Source: Streptosporangiaceae bacterium (GTDB lineage Bacteria; Actinomycetota; Actinomycetes; Streptosporangiales; Streptosporangiaceae). Taken from it: a DNA stretch of 20,523 nucleotides. The translations under genes were made by a program, and so were the position numbers. Positions 5,009 through 12,900 of the stretch are shown here, in pieces; within the stretch, counting starts at the first letter, position 1; every line of letters starts with the position of its first letter. The stretch covers positions 1 to 20,523 of the forward strand of contig JAICWX010000145.1 in the NCBI GenBank assembly GCA_025934635.1. Direction: 5' to 3'. Below the pieces are notes generated by a model, which was given only the letters and a program-made list of their open reading frames with translations, made no database searches and had not been told where the DNA came from.

Positions 5009-8000
5009 GGAGCCGCAGCCCGCGCGGCGTGGGCCGGAACCCGGCCGCCTCGAGCGCCTGCGTCAGCGGTGAGTCGCCGCCGGCCCGCTCCCCGTCGGCG
5101 CGCTCCACGGTGAGCCGTCCGAGCGCGCCGTCCCGGACCGCGGCGGCCAGGGCGGTCGCGCTGGCCGCCAGCCGTTCCGGCTCGTCGGTCCAGGACAGCA
5201 GGGTGCGGCCGCCGCGTTCCACGTACAGCACCAGCGAGCCGTCCACCAGGACAGTCAGTGCCCCCGCCTTGCGCCCCGGCCGGTGCGAGGAGGCCGTCTC
5301 ACCCGGCCGGTCCGGCCACGGCAGCGCCGCCCCGTAAGGCTGAGCCGGATCCGCCGCCGCAAGCACCACCGCCGGTGCTGGCCCGGGGGGACGAAACCCT
5401 GATCCCCCCGGAACCCCCCGATCACGGGGGGACTTTCCCCCCGTCTCCCCCATTGCCCTCATCCGGTCCACTGCTCCCGGCAGCGCGAACTGCGCCCCGC
5501 CCAGGCCCTCCACGAAGTAGCCGCGGCGGCACTGGCCCGCCTCCTCCATCGCCCGCAGCACCGGGTACACCGCGGCGAAGCCGCCCGTGATCCGCTCGGC
5601 CGCCACCGCGCCTCTGGTCAGCACGCCATGCCGGTCGAGCAGGGTCATCGCCAGCGCGTGCGCCCGCAGGGTCGGGTCGGCATCATCGCGCGGCGGCAGC
5701 AGCGACCAGCGGCCGCTGACGGTCGGCGGCCCGGTGCGGGCCGGCATCGACGGGCGGCCGAAGCTGTAGCGGCCGCCCCGGCCGGGACGCGGCCGCGGTA
5801 GGGCCCGGGCGGGCGCGGCCGCGCGCCGGGGCGCCCCCCCGCCGAGCATCAGCCGCAGCGGGCCGAGGGTGTCGTTGGTGAGCAGCCCGGCCCAGACCAG
5901 GTCCCAGACCGCGTCCGCCATCTCGGCATCAGTCGGTACCGGCCCGGCCAGCAGGCTGGCCGCCCGGTCGCTGAGCATGCGGAAGAACAGCGCACCGCCC
6001 CCGGCGAGCGCCTCGAGCACCGCCGTGTGCAGCGGGGTCATGCTCACCTCGGCTGGCTCGGGCAGCAGCAGCGGCGCGGTGTCGGCGGGCGCCAGCACCA
6101 GCCAGCCGTCGCCGCCCGGCAGCGCTCCGGCCCCGGACCAGACGATCTCGCCCGCCGAGGTCAGCTCGTCGAGCATGGCCGGGGAGTAGCCCGGCAGCCG
6201 CCCCGGCAGCACCAGCGTCTCCAGCGCCGAGGCCGGCACCGGCGCCCCGCCCAGCCGCTCGATCACCTCCAGCACCGCGCCCGCGTCGGCCCTGCGTCTG
6301 CCAGCACCGGGCCGGCCGCCGCCGGACTTGTCCGCACCGGGGACATTGATCCCGTGCCAGGCCGGCAGGAACCGGGCCAGCACCTCGGGCGGCACCGGCT
6401 CCGCCTCCTTGCGCAGCCGGGCCAGGCACCGCCGCCGCAGCAGCCGCAGCACCTCGGCGTCGCACCACTCGGTACCACCCGCGCCGGCCGCCCCGGCCCG
6501 CAGGAACTCGCCCTCGACCACCCGGCCGCCCGCCGCCAGCCGCCGCAGGGCCAGGATCACCACGGCCACGCCGAGCCCGTACCGCTGCGCCGTCGCGTCG
6601 GCCGCGAACGGGCCGTGCGTCCGGGCGTACCTGGCCACCAGGTCACCGAGCGGGTCCGCGACCGGCTCGGTGAACGCCTCGGGCACGCCGACCGGCAGCG
6701 GCACCCCGAGCGCGTCCCGCAGCCGCCCCGCGTCCTCGATCGCGGCCCACATCGGCTGCCCGGCGATCCTGACCTGAATAATCCGGCGGGCCGCCGACAG
6801 CTCGCCCAGCCAGTCGCGCGCGGCCACCGGGTCGGCGCACCGTTCCGCCACCTCGTCGGCGGTCAGCGGGCCGGCCGTGCGGAGCAGGTCGGCGGCGCCT
6901 TCCAGGTCCCGGCAGCGGCGGTTCTCCGACAGGTGCTGCAGGTCGCGCTCGGTCTCGGCGATGACGGCGGGATCGAGCAGCTCGCGCAGCCCGTCCTGGC
7001 CGAGCAGCTCGGCCAGCAGCGCCGGATCGAGCGACAGAGCCTGCGCCCGGCGCTCGGCCAGCGGCGCGTCACCCTCGTACATGAACGCGCCGACGTACCT
7101 GAACAGCAAGGATTTACCGAACGGGCTCGGCGTCGGCGTCTCGACCTCCACCACGCGGACGCGGCGGGCCGCGATGTCCCGCAGCAGCGTGGTCAGGGCG
7201 GGCACGTCGAAGACGTCACGCAGGCATTCCCGCACGGTCTCGAGCACGATCGGGAACGCCGGGTACTGGCTCGCCACCTCGAGCAGCTGCGCCGACCGCT
7301 GCCGCTGCTGCCACAGCGGCGTGCGGCGGCCGGGCTGGCGGCGCGGCAGCAGCAGGGCCCGGCTGGCGCACTCGCGGAACCGGGACGCGAACAGCGCGCT
7401 GGCTCCGACCTCCTGGGTGACCAGGTCGCCGATGTCGTCCGGGTCGACCAGGGCGATCCCGGTCGGCGGCGGCTCGTCCGAGTCGGGCACCCGGATGATG
7501 ATCCCGTCGTCGGTGTGCAGGGCCTGCACGTCCATGCCGTCGTAGCGCTCGCGCAGCCGGGCCGCGATGGCCAGCGCCCACGGCGCGTGCACCCGGTCCC
7601 CGTACGGGCTGTGCAGCACCACCCGCCAGTCGCCGAGCTCGTCGCGGAAGCGCTCCACTACCAGGGTCCGGTCGTCCGGCACGTAGCCGGTGGCCGCGCG
7701 CTGCTCGGCGAGGTACCTGGTCAGGTTCCGCGCCGCCAGCTGGTCCAGGCCGGCCTGCTCGAGCCTGCGCGTCGCCTCCTGCTCCCCGGCCGCCGCCAGC
7801 TCGCGGCAGGCCGCCCCGATGGCCCGGCCGAGCTCGGCCGGGCGCCCCGGCGTGTCACCGTGCCAGAACGGCAGCTTGCCGGCCTGCCCGGGGGCCGGCG
7901 TGACCAGCACCCGGTCCGGCGTGATGTCCTCGATCCGCCACGAGCTGGCGCCGAGCACGAACACGTCGCCGACCCGGGACTCGTAGACCATCTCCTCGTC

Positions 8001-9848
8001 GAGCTCGCCGACCCGGCGCGGCTGCTTGCTGTTGTCCGAGGCCAGGAACACGCCGAACAGGCCGCGGTCGGGAATCGTCCCGCCGCTGGTGACGGCCAGC
8101 CGCTGCGCTCCCGGCCGGGCCCGGATCGTGCCCGCCACCCGGTCCCAGACCAGCCGCGGCCGCAGCCCGGCGAACTCCTCGCTCGGGTAGCGCCCGGCCA
8201 GCATGTCCAGCACCGCCTCGAGGATCGGCCGGGTCAGCCCGCTGAACGGCGCCGCCCGGCGGACCATCTGCTCGAGGTCGTCCACCACCCAGTCGTCGAC
8301 CGCCGTCATCGCCACGATCTGCTGGGCCAGCACGTCCAGCGGGTTGTGCGGGATCTTGAGCTGCTCGATCTCGCCCGCCCGCATCCGCCCGGCCACCACG
8401 GCCGACTGGACCAGGTCGCCCTGGTACTTGGGGAAGATGATGCCGCGGGAGACGTCGCCGACGTTGTGCCCGGCCCGGCCGACCCGCTGCAGCCCGCTGG
8501 CCACCGAAGGCGGCGCCTCGACCTGGATCACCAGGTCCACCGCGCCCATGTCGATGCCGAGTTCCAGGCTGGAGGTGGCCACCACGGCGGGCAGCCGTCC
8601 GGCCTTGAGCGCCTCCTCGATCTCGGCCCGCTCCTGCCGCGATACCGAGCCGTGGTGCGCCCGCGCCACCTCGGCCGGCGCGCCCGCTCCGGTACCCGCC
8701 TGCGCCATCAGCTGTGCTGGCGCTGTTAGCCGGGGGGAGTGATCCCCCCCAGACCCCCCCTGCTCACGAGGGGGCTGCCCGCCCCCCCGTACCCCCCCGG
8801 GGAGGGGCTGCCCGCCCCCCCGTTCCCCTTCGGTCCCCTCGGGGGTCTCCCAGATCTCGCTCAGCTCGCCCGGCCCGGCGCCCTCCGCCCGCTCCTCAGC
8901 GCGCTCCGCGGCCAGCTCGTTCAGCCGGCCGCACAGCCGCTCGGCCAGCCGCCGCGAGTTCGCGAACACGATCGTGGACTTGTGCTGCTCGATCAGGTCG
9001 AGCACCCGCTCCTCGACGTGCGGCCAGATGGACCGCCGCGGCGCCGGCCCCTCCTCGTCGCCGCCCGTGTCGCGCCCCGGCATCGTGTCCAGCTCGGTCA
9101 TGTCCTCGACCGGCACGACCACCTGCAGCTCGATGCGCTTGGGGCTGGGCGGCTGCACGACGGTGACCGCGCGGGTGCCGCCGAGGAACGTCGCCACCTC
9201 CTCGACCGGCCGCACCGTCGCCGATAGCCCTACCCGCTGAGCCGGGGATGCCTCCCCCCGCAGCGCGTCGAGGCGTTCCAGGGACAGGGCCAGGTGAGCG
9301 CCGCGCTTGTTGCCGGCCACCGCGTGCACCTCGTCGAGGATGACCGTCTCCACCCCGCGCAGGGTCTCCCTGGCCTGCGAGGTGAGCAGCAGGAAGAGCG
9401 ACTCGGGGGTGGTGATGAGGATGTCCGGCGGCTTGGTCGCCAGCTTCCTGCGCTCGTCGGCGGCGGTGTCGCCGGTGCGTACCGCCACCCGGATGTCCGG
9501 CTCGTCCAGGCCCAGCCGGCGCGCGGCGTGCCCGATCCCGGTCAGCGGGGCGCGCAGGTTCCGCTCGATGTCCACCGCCAGCGCCTTGAGCGGGGAGACG
9601 TAGAGCACCCGGGTGCGCCGCTTCGGGTCGTCGGGTGGTGGCAGCGCCGCCAGCTTGTCGATCGCCCACAAGAAGGCGGCCAGCGTCTTGCCCGAACCGG
9701 TCGGCGCGACCACCAGCGTGTCCTCGCCCTTGCCGATCGCCCGCCACGCCCCCTCCTGGGCCGGCGTCGGCTCGGCGAACGCCCCGTCGAACCACGCCCG
9801 GGTGGCCGGCGAGAATCCGTCGCGCGAGTCTGGTGCCATGCTCTCCAT
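4998..9848 (-). CDS. lhr: Lhr-type ATP-dependent DNA helicase (Lhr-core plus long C-terminal region)
   Basis: This 1616-residue superfamily 2 helicase has a Q-motif-like PTPAQ (28-31 region), Walker A APTGSGKT (48-55), DEVH box (172-175) and SAT motif (209-211). The second RecA domain holds VVATSSLELGIDMG and the QRVGRAGH arginine-finger motif. Winged-helix and Lhr-specific domains follow, and the length fits full-length actinobacterial Lhr. It is a 3'-5' translocase linked to DNA repair, acting on nucleic acid in the cytoplasm. The start is ATG 9848, where GAGG lies five bases upstream; ORF extension to 9965 runs through the upstream gene's end. Two C/G-run inserts lie in frame at about residues 333-372, just before the second RecA core motifs, and 1466-1488. 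It lies 56 bp behind gntR and could be co-transcribed. Confidence 0.95.
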   Translation of the reverse strand: MESMAPDSRDGFSPATRAWFDGAFAEPTPAQEGAWRAIGKGEDTLVVAPTGSGKTLAAFLWAIDKLAALPPPDDPKRRTRVLYVSPLKALAVDIERNLRAPLTGIGHAARRLGLDEPDIRVAVRTGDTAADERRKLATKPPDILITTPESLFLLLTSQARETLRGVETVILDEVHAVAGNKRGAHLALSLERLDALRGEASPAQRVGLSATVRPVEEVATFLGGTRAVTVVQPPSPKRIELQVVVPVEDMTELDTMPGRDTGGDEEGPAPRRSIWPHVEERVLDLIEQHKSTIVFANSRRLAERLCGRLNELAAERAEERAEGAGPGELSEIWETPEGTEGERGGGQPLPGGVRGGGQPPREQGGSGGDHSPRLTAPAQLMAQAGTGAGAPAEVARAHHGSVSRQERAEIEEALKAGRLPAVVATSSLELGIDMGAVDLVIQVEAPPSVASGLQRVGRAGHNVGDVSRGIIFPKYQGDLVQSAVVAGRMRAGEIEQLKIPHNPLDVLAQQIVAMTAVDDWVVDDLEQMVRRAAPFSGLTRPILEAVLDMLAGRYPSEEFAGLRPRLVWDRVAGTIRARPGAQRLAVTSGGTIPDRGLFGVFLASDNSKQPRRVGELDEEMVYESRVGDVFVLGASSWRIEDITPDRVLVTPAPGQAGKLPFWHGDTPGRPAELGRAIGAACRELAAAGEQEATRRLEQAGLDQLAARNLTRYLAEQRAATGYVPDDRTLVVERFRDELGDWRVVLHSPYGDRVHAPWALAIAARLRERYDGMDVQALHTDDGIIIRVPDSDEPPPTGIALVDPDDIGDLVTQEVGASALFASRFRECASRALLLPRRQPGRRTPLWQQRQRSAQLLEVASQYPAFPIVLETVRECLRDVFDVPALTTLLRDIAARRVRVVEVETPTPSPFGKSLLFRYVGAFMYEGDAPLAERRAQALSLDPALLAELLGQDGLRELLDPAVIAETERDLQHLSENRRCRDLEGAADLLRTAGPLTADEVAERCADPVAARDWLGELSAARRIIQVRIAGQPMWAAIEDAGRLRDALGVPLPVGVPEAFTEPVADPLGDLVARYARTHGPFAADATAQRYGLGVAVVILALRRLAAGGRVVEGEFLRAGAAGAGGTEWCDAEVLRLLRRRCLARLRKEAEPVPPEVLARFLPAWHGINVPGADKSGGGRPGAGRRRADAGAVLEVIERLGGAPVPASALETLVLPGRLPGYSPAMLDELTSAGEIVWSGAGALPGGDGWLVLAPADTAPLLLPEPAEVSMTPLHTAVLEALAGGGALFFRMLSDRAASLLAGPVPTDAEMADAVWDLVWAGLLTNDTLGPLRLMLGGGAPRRAAAPARALPRPRPGRGGRYSFGRPSMPARTGPPTVSGRWSLLPPRDDADPTLRAHALAMTLLDRHGVLTRGAVAAERITGGFAAVYPVLRAMEEAGQCRRGYFVEGLGGAQFALPGAVDRMRAMGETGGKSPRDRGVPGGSGFRPPGPAPAVVLAAADPAQPYGAALPWPDRPGETASSHRPGRKAGALTVLVDGSLVLYVERGGRTLLSWTDEPERLAASATALAAAVRDGALGRLTVERADGERAGGDSPLTQALEAAGFRPTPRGLRLRAS
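5384..5450 (-). repeat. C/G-run repeat, copy A, in frame inside lhr
   Basis: Plus-strand order: GGGGGG, ACGAAACCC, TGATCCCCCC, a second C6 block, ATCACGGGGGG, ACTTT, then CCCCCCGTCTCCCC. The order of elements (G6, TGATCCCCCC, CCCCCC, TCACG-G5, C6-GT-x-x-CCCC) is shared with copy B at 8731-8850 in the same orientation and reading frame. It encodes a Gly/Pro/Arg loop (GETGGKSPRDRGVPGGSG). Complementary G and C runs give it palindromic character. Confidence 0.7.
8731..8850 (-). repeat. C/G-run repeat, copy B, in frame inside lhr
   Basis: It begins with GGGGGGAG then TGATCCCCCC, a further C7 block, TCACGAGGGGG and CCCCCCCGTACCCC, matching copy A element by element. The last part (GGGGCTGCCCGCCCCCCCGT) is then present a second time about 43 bases on. 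It encodes a Gly/Gln/Pro-rich loop (GGGQPLPGGVRGGGQPPREQ) in the variable linker ahead of the second helicase core, where length change is probably tolerated. Confidence 0.7.
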
Positions 9849-9883
9849 ACTGCCTCGCCCCACCGACATTTCCGTACGCCGCC

Positions 9884-9919
9884 CAGTCAACCGGAGAGGG
9901 CCAGTCAGCCGGAGAGGGC
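9884..9919 (-). repeat. 18-bp tandem duplication of the gntR 3' end
   Basis: CAGTCAACCGGAGAGGGC (9884-9901) and CAGTCAGCCGGAGAGGGC (9902-9919) differ at one base. On the minus strand each reads through Leu-Ser-Gly-stop, so the last codons and the TGA of the GntR gene are copied once more downstream. Confidence 0.9.
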
Positions 9920-10582
9920 GGCGCGCAGCCGTGACTCGATGCCGCCGATATGCGCGGTGGCCCACGACCGGGCCAGATCCGGGTCCCGCCCGGCGATCGC
10001 GCCGTAGATAGCCCGGTGCTCAGCCAGGGTCCGCTCCAGCGCCCCCGGCTCGGTTACCCGGCACCACAGCCGCGCCCGCGCCGTCGGCATCGACATGCTC
10101 TCCGCCAGCGAGGCCAGCACCGGATTGCCCGATCCCGCGGCGATCCGGCGATGAAACTCCGTCTCGGCCGCCACGAACTCCTTCGCGGTCGCGTTCGCTC
10201 CGGCCGGGCCGAGCACCGCGGCCAGCCCGGCCAGGCTCGCCTCGGGCATCCGCATGGCCGCCAGCGCCGTGGCGGCCGGCTCCAGCACCCGCCGGACCTC
10301 GAGGAACTGGAGCACCGTGTCATCACGGTGGACACCCGCGATGAAGCTCAGCGTCTCCAGCAGCAGCGACGGCTCGAGGCTGGTGGCGTACGTCCCGTCC
10401 CCCCGCCGCACCTCGAGCACGTTCACCAGGCTGAGCGCCCGCACCGCCTCCCGCAGCGAACTGCGCGACAACCCCAGCTCTGCCGCCAGGTCAGTCTCGC
10501 TGGGCAGTTTCTCCCCCGGTCCGACCCGGCCGGTGACGATCATCTGCCTGATCTTCTCGATCGCCTCGTCGGTCAGCGCCAC
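9905..10582 (-). CDS. GntR/FadR-family (FCD) transcriptional regulator
   Basis: This 225-residue protein has an N-terminal winged HTH (EAIEKIRQMIVTGRVGPGEK, LPSETDLAAELGLSRSSLRE, ALSLVNVLEVRRGDGTY) and a C-terminal all-helical FCD effector domain. The putative metal-site residues are in ETEFH, EHRAIY and AHIGG; the usual first Asp is Glu. FCD regulators sense small carboxylates or sugar acids, so fuconate or 2-keto-3-deoxyfuconate is a reasonable effector. The start is GTG 10582 because GGAGG lies six bases upstream and the HTH begins at once; a longer frame to 10771 would overlap the amidohydrolase. It is the last gene of the fucose operon, about 29 bp behind the lactonase, and probably controls it. 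The palindrome at 20473-20494 is a candidate binding site. Confidence 0.92.
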   Translation of the reverse strand: MALTDEAIEKIRQMIVTGRVGPGEKLPSETDLAAELGLSRSSLREAVRALSLVNVLEVRRGDGTYATSLEPSLLLETLSFIAGVHRDDTVLQFLEVRRVLEPAATALAAMRMPEASLAGLAAVLGPAGANATAKEFVAAETEFHRRIAAGSGNPVLASLAESMSMPTARARLWCRVTEPGALERTLAEHRAIYGAIAGRDPDLARSWATAHIGGIESRLRAALSG

Positions 10583-10611
10583 GCCTCGCCTCCGGCTTCG
10601 TGCTCCGGCCG

Positions 10612-11472
10612 TCAGCCCGGCCGCGGGCCGGGCTGCGCCGGGAGCCGGTACACCCGCGCCGCGGTGCCCGCGAACACCGCGGCCTGGTCGGCGGCCGACA
10701 GGCCGCTGACCAGTGTCCGCGCGAGCGCCAGGACACCGCCGTAGTCGCTGGCCAGCAGGCATACCGGCCAATCCGAGCCGAACATGACCCGGTCGGCCCC
10801 GAAGGCGGTCAGGATGACATCGGCGAACGGCGCGAACGCCGAAGCCGCGGCCCCCGGCCGTGCCTCCGTGACCAGGCCGGACAGCTTGCAGACGGTGTTG
10901 GGCCTGGCCGCCAGGTCACGGATCGCCGTGGCCCACGGCTCCAGCGCGCCGCCGGCGATGTCGGGCTTGCCGCCGTGATCGAGCACGAAAAGCAGCTCCG
11001 GCACGGCGTCCGCGGCGTAGCTGGCCGCCGGCAGCTGGTGCGGGCGCACGACCAGGTCGTAGCAGAGCCCGGCCGCGGCGACCGCCCGCAGGCCGCGCAG
11101 GACCTCGGGCCGGCGCAGCCAGTCCGGGTCGGGCTCGGATTGGACCTGGTGCCGGATCCCGGCCAGGTAAGAGCCGCCCGGCCCGGACCCGAACCGGGCC
11201 AGCTCACCGGCCACCGCCGGGCTGGTCAGGTCGGTCCAGCCGACCACGCCCGCGACCAGCGGGTCGCGGTCGGCCAGGGCCAGCAGCTCGGGCGTCTCTT
11301 CGGCCACGGTGACGGTCTGCACCACGACGGTGCCGGTCACCCCGGCCGCCTGCGCGGCCGGGCGCAGGTCGTCGACGGCGAAGCTGCGCCGGATCACCGC
11401 CATCGGCGGCCCGGTGATCCAGTCCTGGTCGCGGACGGCCAGGTCCCAGACATGATGATGCGCGTCGATCAT
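10612..11472 (-). CDS. Amidohydrolase-2 lactonase, probable L-fucono-1,5-lactonase
   Basis: This 286-residue TIM-barrel hydrolase is of the COG3618 type. The metal motif IDAHHHVWD (H5, H7) stands at the N-terminus; GIRHQVQSEPDPDWL (105-119), FVLDHGGKPDI (162-172), VCKLSGLVTEA and MFGSDWPVC (D234) follow the fuconolactonase pattern throughout. In the known pathway it opens L-fucono-lactone to L-fuconate in the cytoplasm. The conserved strand usually written DHLGKP is DHGGKP here. ATG 11472 overlaps the mutarotase stop as ATGA and starts right at the conserved motif; the 51-residue upstream extension is shadow coding over the mutarotase gene. Other sugar-acid lactonases of the same family cannot be excluded, but the neighbours favour fucose. 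Confidence 0.88.
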   Translation of the reverse strand: MIDAHHHVWDLAVRDQDWITGPPMAVIRRSFAVDDLRPAAQAAGVTGTVVVQTVTVAEETPELLALADRDPLVAGVVGWTDLTSPAVAGELARFGSGPGGSYLAGIRHQVQSEPDPDWLRRPEVLRGLRAVAAAGLCYDLVVRPHQLPAASYAADAVPELLFVLDHGGKPDIAGGALEPWATAIRDLAARPNTVCKLSGLVTEARPGAAASAFAPFADVILTAFGADRVMFGSDWPVCLLASDYGGVLALARTLVSGLSAADQAAVFAGTAARVYRLPAQPGPRPG

Positions 11473-11786
11473 CCTGGCAGCTGCCAGACCACCGGCAGCA
11501 CCGCTTCCGCGCCGTCCTCGGAGTAGTCGTGCACGGTCTCCAGCAAGCCCGCCATGCGCTGCTGCCACCGCTGGTTGACCGGGTTGGCGTCCAGTGCGGC
11601 CAGCAGCCCGGCGTAGTCGGCGCATTCGATGACGTGGAACAGCTCGGTCCCGCTGCGCCAGATCGTCCAGCTCGTCGCGCCGGCCGCCCTGATCGCGTCG
11701 GTCAGCTCGGCGGGTACCTGCTGGTGCGCCCGGACGTACTCATCGATCCGGTCGGCCCGGACCTGGGTATGCAGCGCGATCCTCAT
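11469..11786 (-). CDS. L-rhamnose/L-fucose-type mutarotase (DUF718 family)
   Basis: This 105-residue protein is a dimeric ferredoxin-like mutarotase of the RhaM/RhaU type. It shows LHTQVRADRIDEYVRAH, then IRAAGATSWTIWRSGTELFHVIEC (as two strands around the pocket), and NPVNQRWQQRM with the family's paired aromatic and basic residues near the end. It interconverts alpha and beta anomers of 6-deoxy sugars. In this operon the substrate should be L-fucose released by the fucosidase, so it would supply the anomer taken by the dehydrogenase. Its start overlaps the upstream dehydrogenase stop (ATGA) and its stop overlaps the lactonase start (ATGA), so all three are tightly coupled. Confidence 0.9.
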   Translation of the reverse strand: MRIALHTQVRADRIDEYVRAHQQVPAELTDAIRAAGATSWTIWRSGTELFHVIECADYAGLLAALDANPVNQRWQQRMAGLLETVHDYSEDGAEAVLPVVWQLPG

Positions 11787-12829
11787 GACAGGGTGTCTTC
11801 CCAGTTCACGACCGCGCCGATCACGTCACCGCCCTTGCCGTCGTAGATGTCCCGGTAGAAGGCGGGCATCTCGGCGGCGGTCAGCCGGTGCGTGATGACC
11901 ATCTCCCACGGCATGGCCCCGGCCGCCACGGCCTGCAGGGACGCCCGCCGGTAGGGCCGGTAGCCGTCGTCGCACGGGAACACCATCCGCAGCCGCCGGT
12001 GATGCGCCTCGAGGAACTCGAACGAGATCGGCCCGTCTCCGTAGTTGCCCTGCCAGACGAAGCAGCCGAACGGGCGGCACAGCCGGATGGCGGCGTCGAC
12101 GCAGTCCGGCCGGCCGGTCGACTCGAACACGAAGTCCGCGCCGTCGGCCAGGCCGTCCACCTGCGCCTTGACCTGGTCGAAGGACCCGTCCGCGGCCGGC
12201 CCCATGGTGGCCGCGGCGCCGAATGCCGCCGCCAGCTCGCGGCATTGCGGCCGCGGGTCGATGCCGGTGACCACCGCGCCGCGCCGGACCGCGGCGGACA
12301 CCACCCCGAGGCCGATCATGCCCAGGCCCACGACCACGACCGTGGCGCCCACGCCGACCTCGGCCATGTCCACGCCGTACAGGCCGACCGACGGCATGAC
12401 GAACATGGCGGCCACCTCCGGGGGCACCCCGGCGGGCACCTTCTCGGCCCCGTGCGTCCCGGACGGGTTGAGCACGGCCACCGACGCGTGAGTCCCGGAC
12501 CGGCAGTTGAGGGACTGTCCCGAGTCACGCAGCGTCAGGGCGGCGTTGCCCCGGTAGTAGACGGTGTCACCGACCGCGTAGCCGGTCACGTTCGCGCCCG
12601 TGGCGACGACGCTGCCGCTCGCCATGTAGCCGGTCACGACCGGGAACGTGCCCCAGTCCAGTTTCCCGGTCAGGACGGCGAACTCGGTGCCGATGCTCAC
12701 GCCCGACCACTGGGTCCGGATGCCGATGTCATCCGCGCCGACCGGCGCGGTGACGATCTCGGCCAGCCGGAACTTGCCCTCGGGGTCCGCGATGAGAGCG
12801 GTCCCGGCCAGGCCTTCAGCGTCCGCCAC
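11783..12829 (-). CDS. Medium-chain dehydrogenase, zinc ligands lost, probably NAD-dependent
   Basis: This 348-residue MDR protein has a GroES-like N-domain and a Rossmann domain with GLGMIG (168-173). The strand after it ends in GID (D191), an acidic residue that in this family favours NAD over NADP. The catalytic zinc site is not conserved: the Cys of 'CG-x-C-G-[TS]-D' is S45 in SGVSIGTE, and GHE is replaced by GYM (67-69), as in the bacteriochlorophyllide-dehydrogenase-like branch. The four-Cys structural loop is also absent. Position between the other MDR and the mutarotase suggests oxidation of L-fucose or of 2-keto-3-deoxy-L-fuconate; which one is inference. GTG start with GGAAGG about six bases upstream. 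Confidence 0.85.
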   Translation of the reverse strand: MADAEGLAGTALIADPEGKFRLAEIVTAPVGADDIGIRTQWSGVSIGTEFAVLTGKLDWGTFPVVTGYMASGSVVATGANVTGYAVGDTVYYRGNAALTLRDSGQSLNCRSGTHASVAVLNPSGTHGAEKVPAGVPPEVAAMFVMPSVGLYGVDMAEVGVGATVVVVGLGMIGLGVVSAAVRRGAVVTGIDPRPQCRELAAAFGAAATMGPAADGSFDQVKAQVDGLADGADFVFESTGRPDCVDAAIRLCRPFGCFVWQGNYGDGPISFEFLEAHHRRLRMVFPCDDGYRPYRRASLQAVAAGAMPWEMVITHRLTAAEMPAFYRDIYDGKGGDVIGAVVNWEDTLS

Positions 12830-12845
12830 GGTGGCCTTCCTTTCT

Positions 12846-12900
12846 CCCTTGACTCTTCCTTGACTCTTCCCTGATCGTCATTGCCTGCCTGCCTGCCTGC
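12846..12900 (-). repeat. 11-bp direct repeat and TGCC microsatellite between the two MDR genes
   Basis: CCTTGACTCTT occurs at 12847-12857 and 12858-12868. Immediately next to the stop codon of the upstream MDR gene, (TGCC) is repeated nearly five times (12882-12900). The 71-bp spacer is almost entirely repeat. The ribosome site of the downstream MDR gene lies just beyond it. Confidence 0.9.

Noticed and set aside
6027..8729. 900-codon open frame on the plus strand opposite lhr
   Set aside because: The minus-strand frame encodes unmistakable helicase motifs over the same bases; the plus-strand translation is Arg/Pro/Gln/His-rich with no family pattern, as expected of a G/C-rich antisense shadow.
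9849..9965. Upstream extension of Lhr to ATG 9965
   Set aside because: It would overlap the gntR 3' end and read through the 18-bp duplication; ATG 9848 has a GAGG ribosome site and fits the family start.
10583..10771. Longer N-terminus for the GntR regulator
   Set aside because: It overlaps the amidohydrolase gene in another frame and is Arg/Gly/Pro-rich; GTG 10582 with GGAGG begins directly at the HTH domain.
11525..11536. Possible second GntR half-site (GTCGTGCACGGT) in the mutarotase gene
   Set aside because: It shares only the short GTGCAC core with the 20473-20494 palindrome and lies within coding sequence where G/C-rich matches arise by chance.
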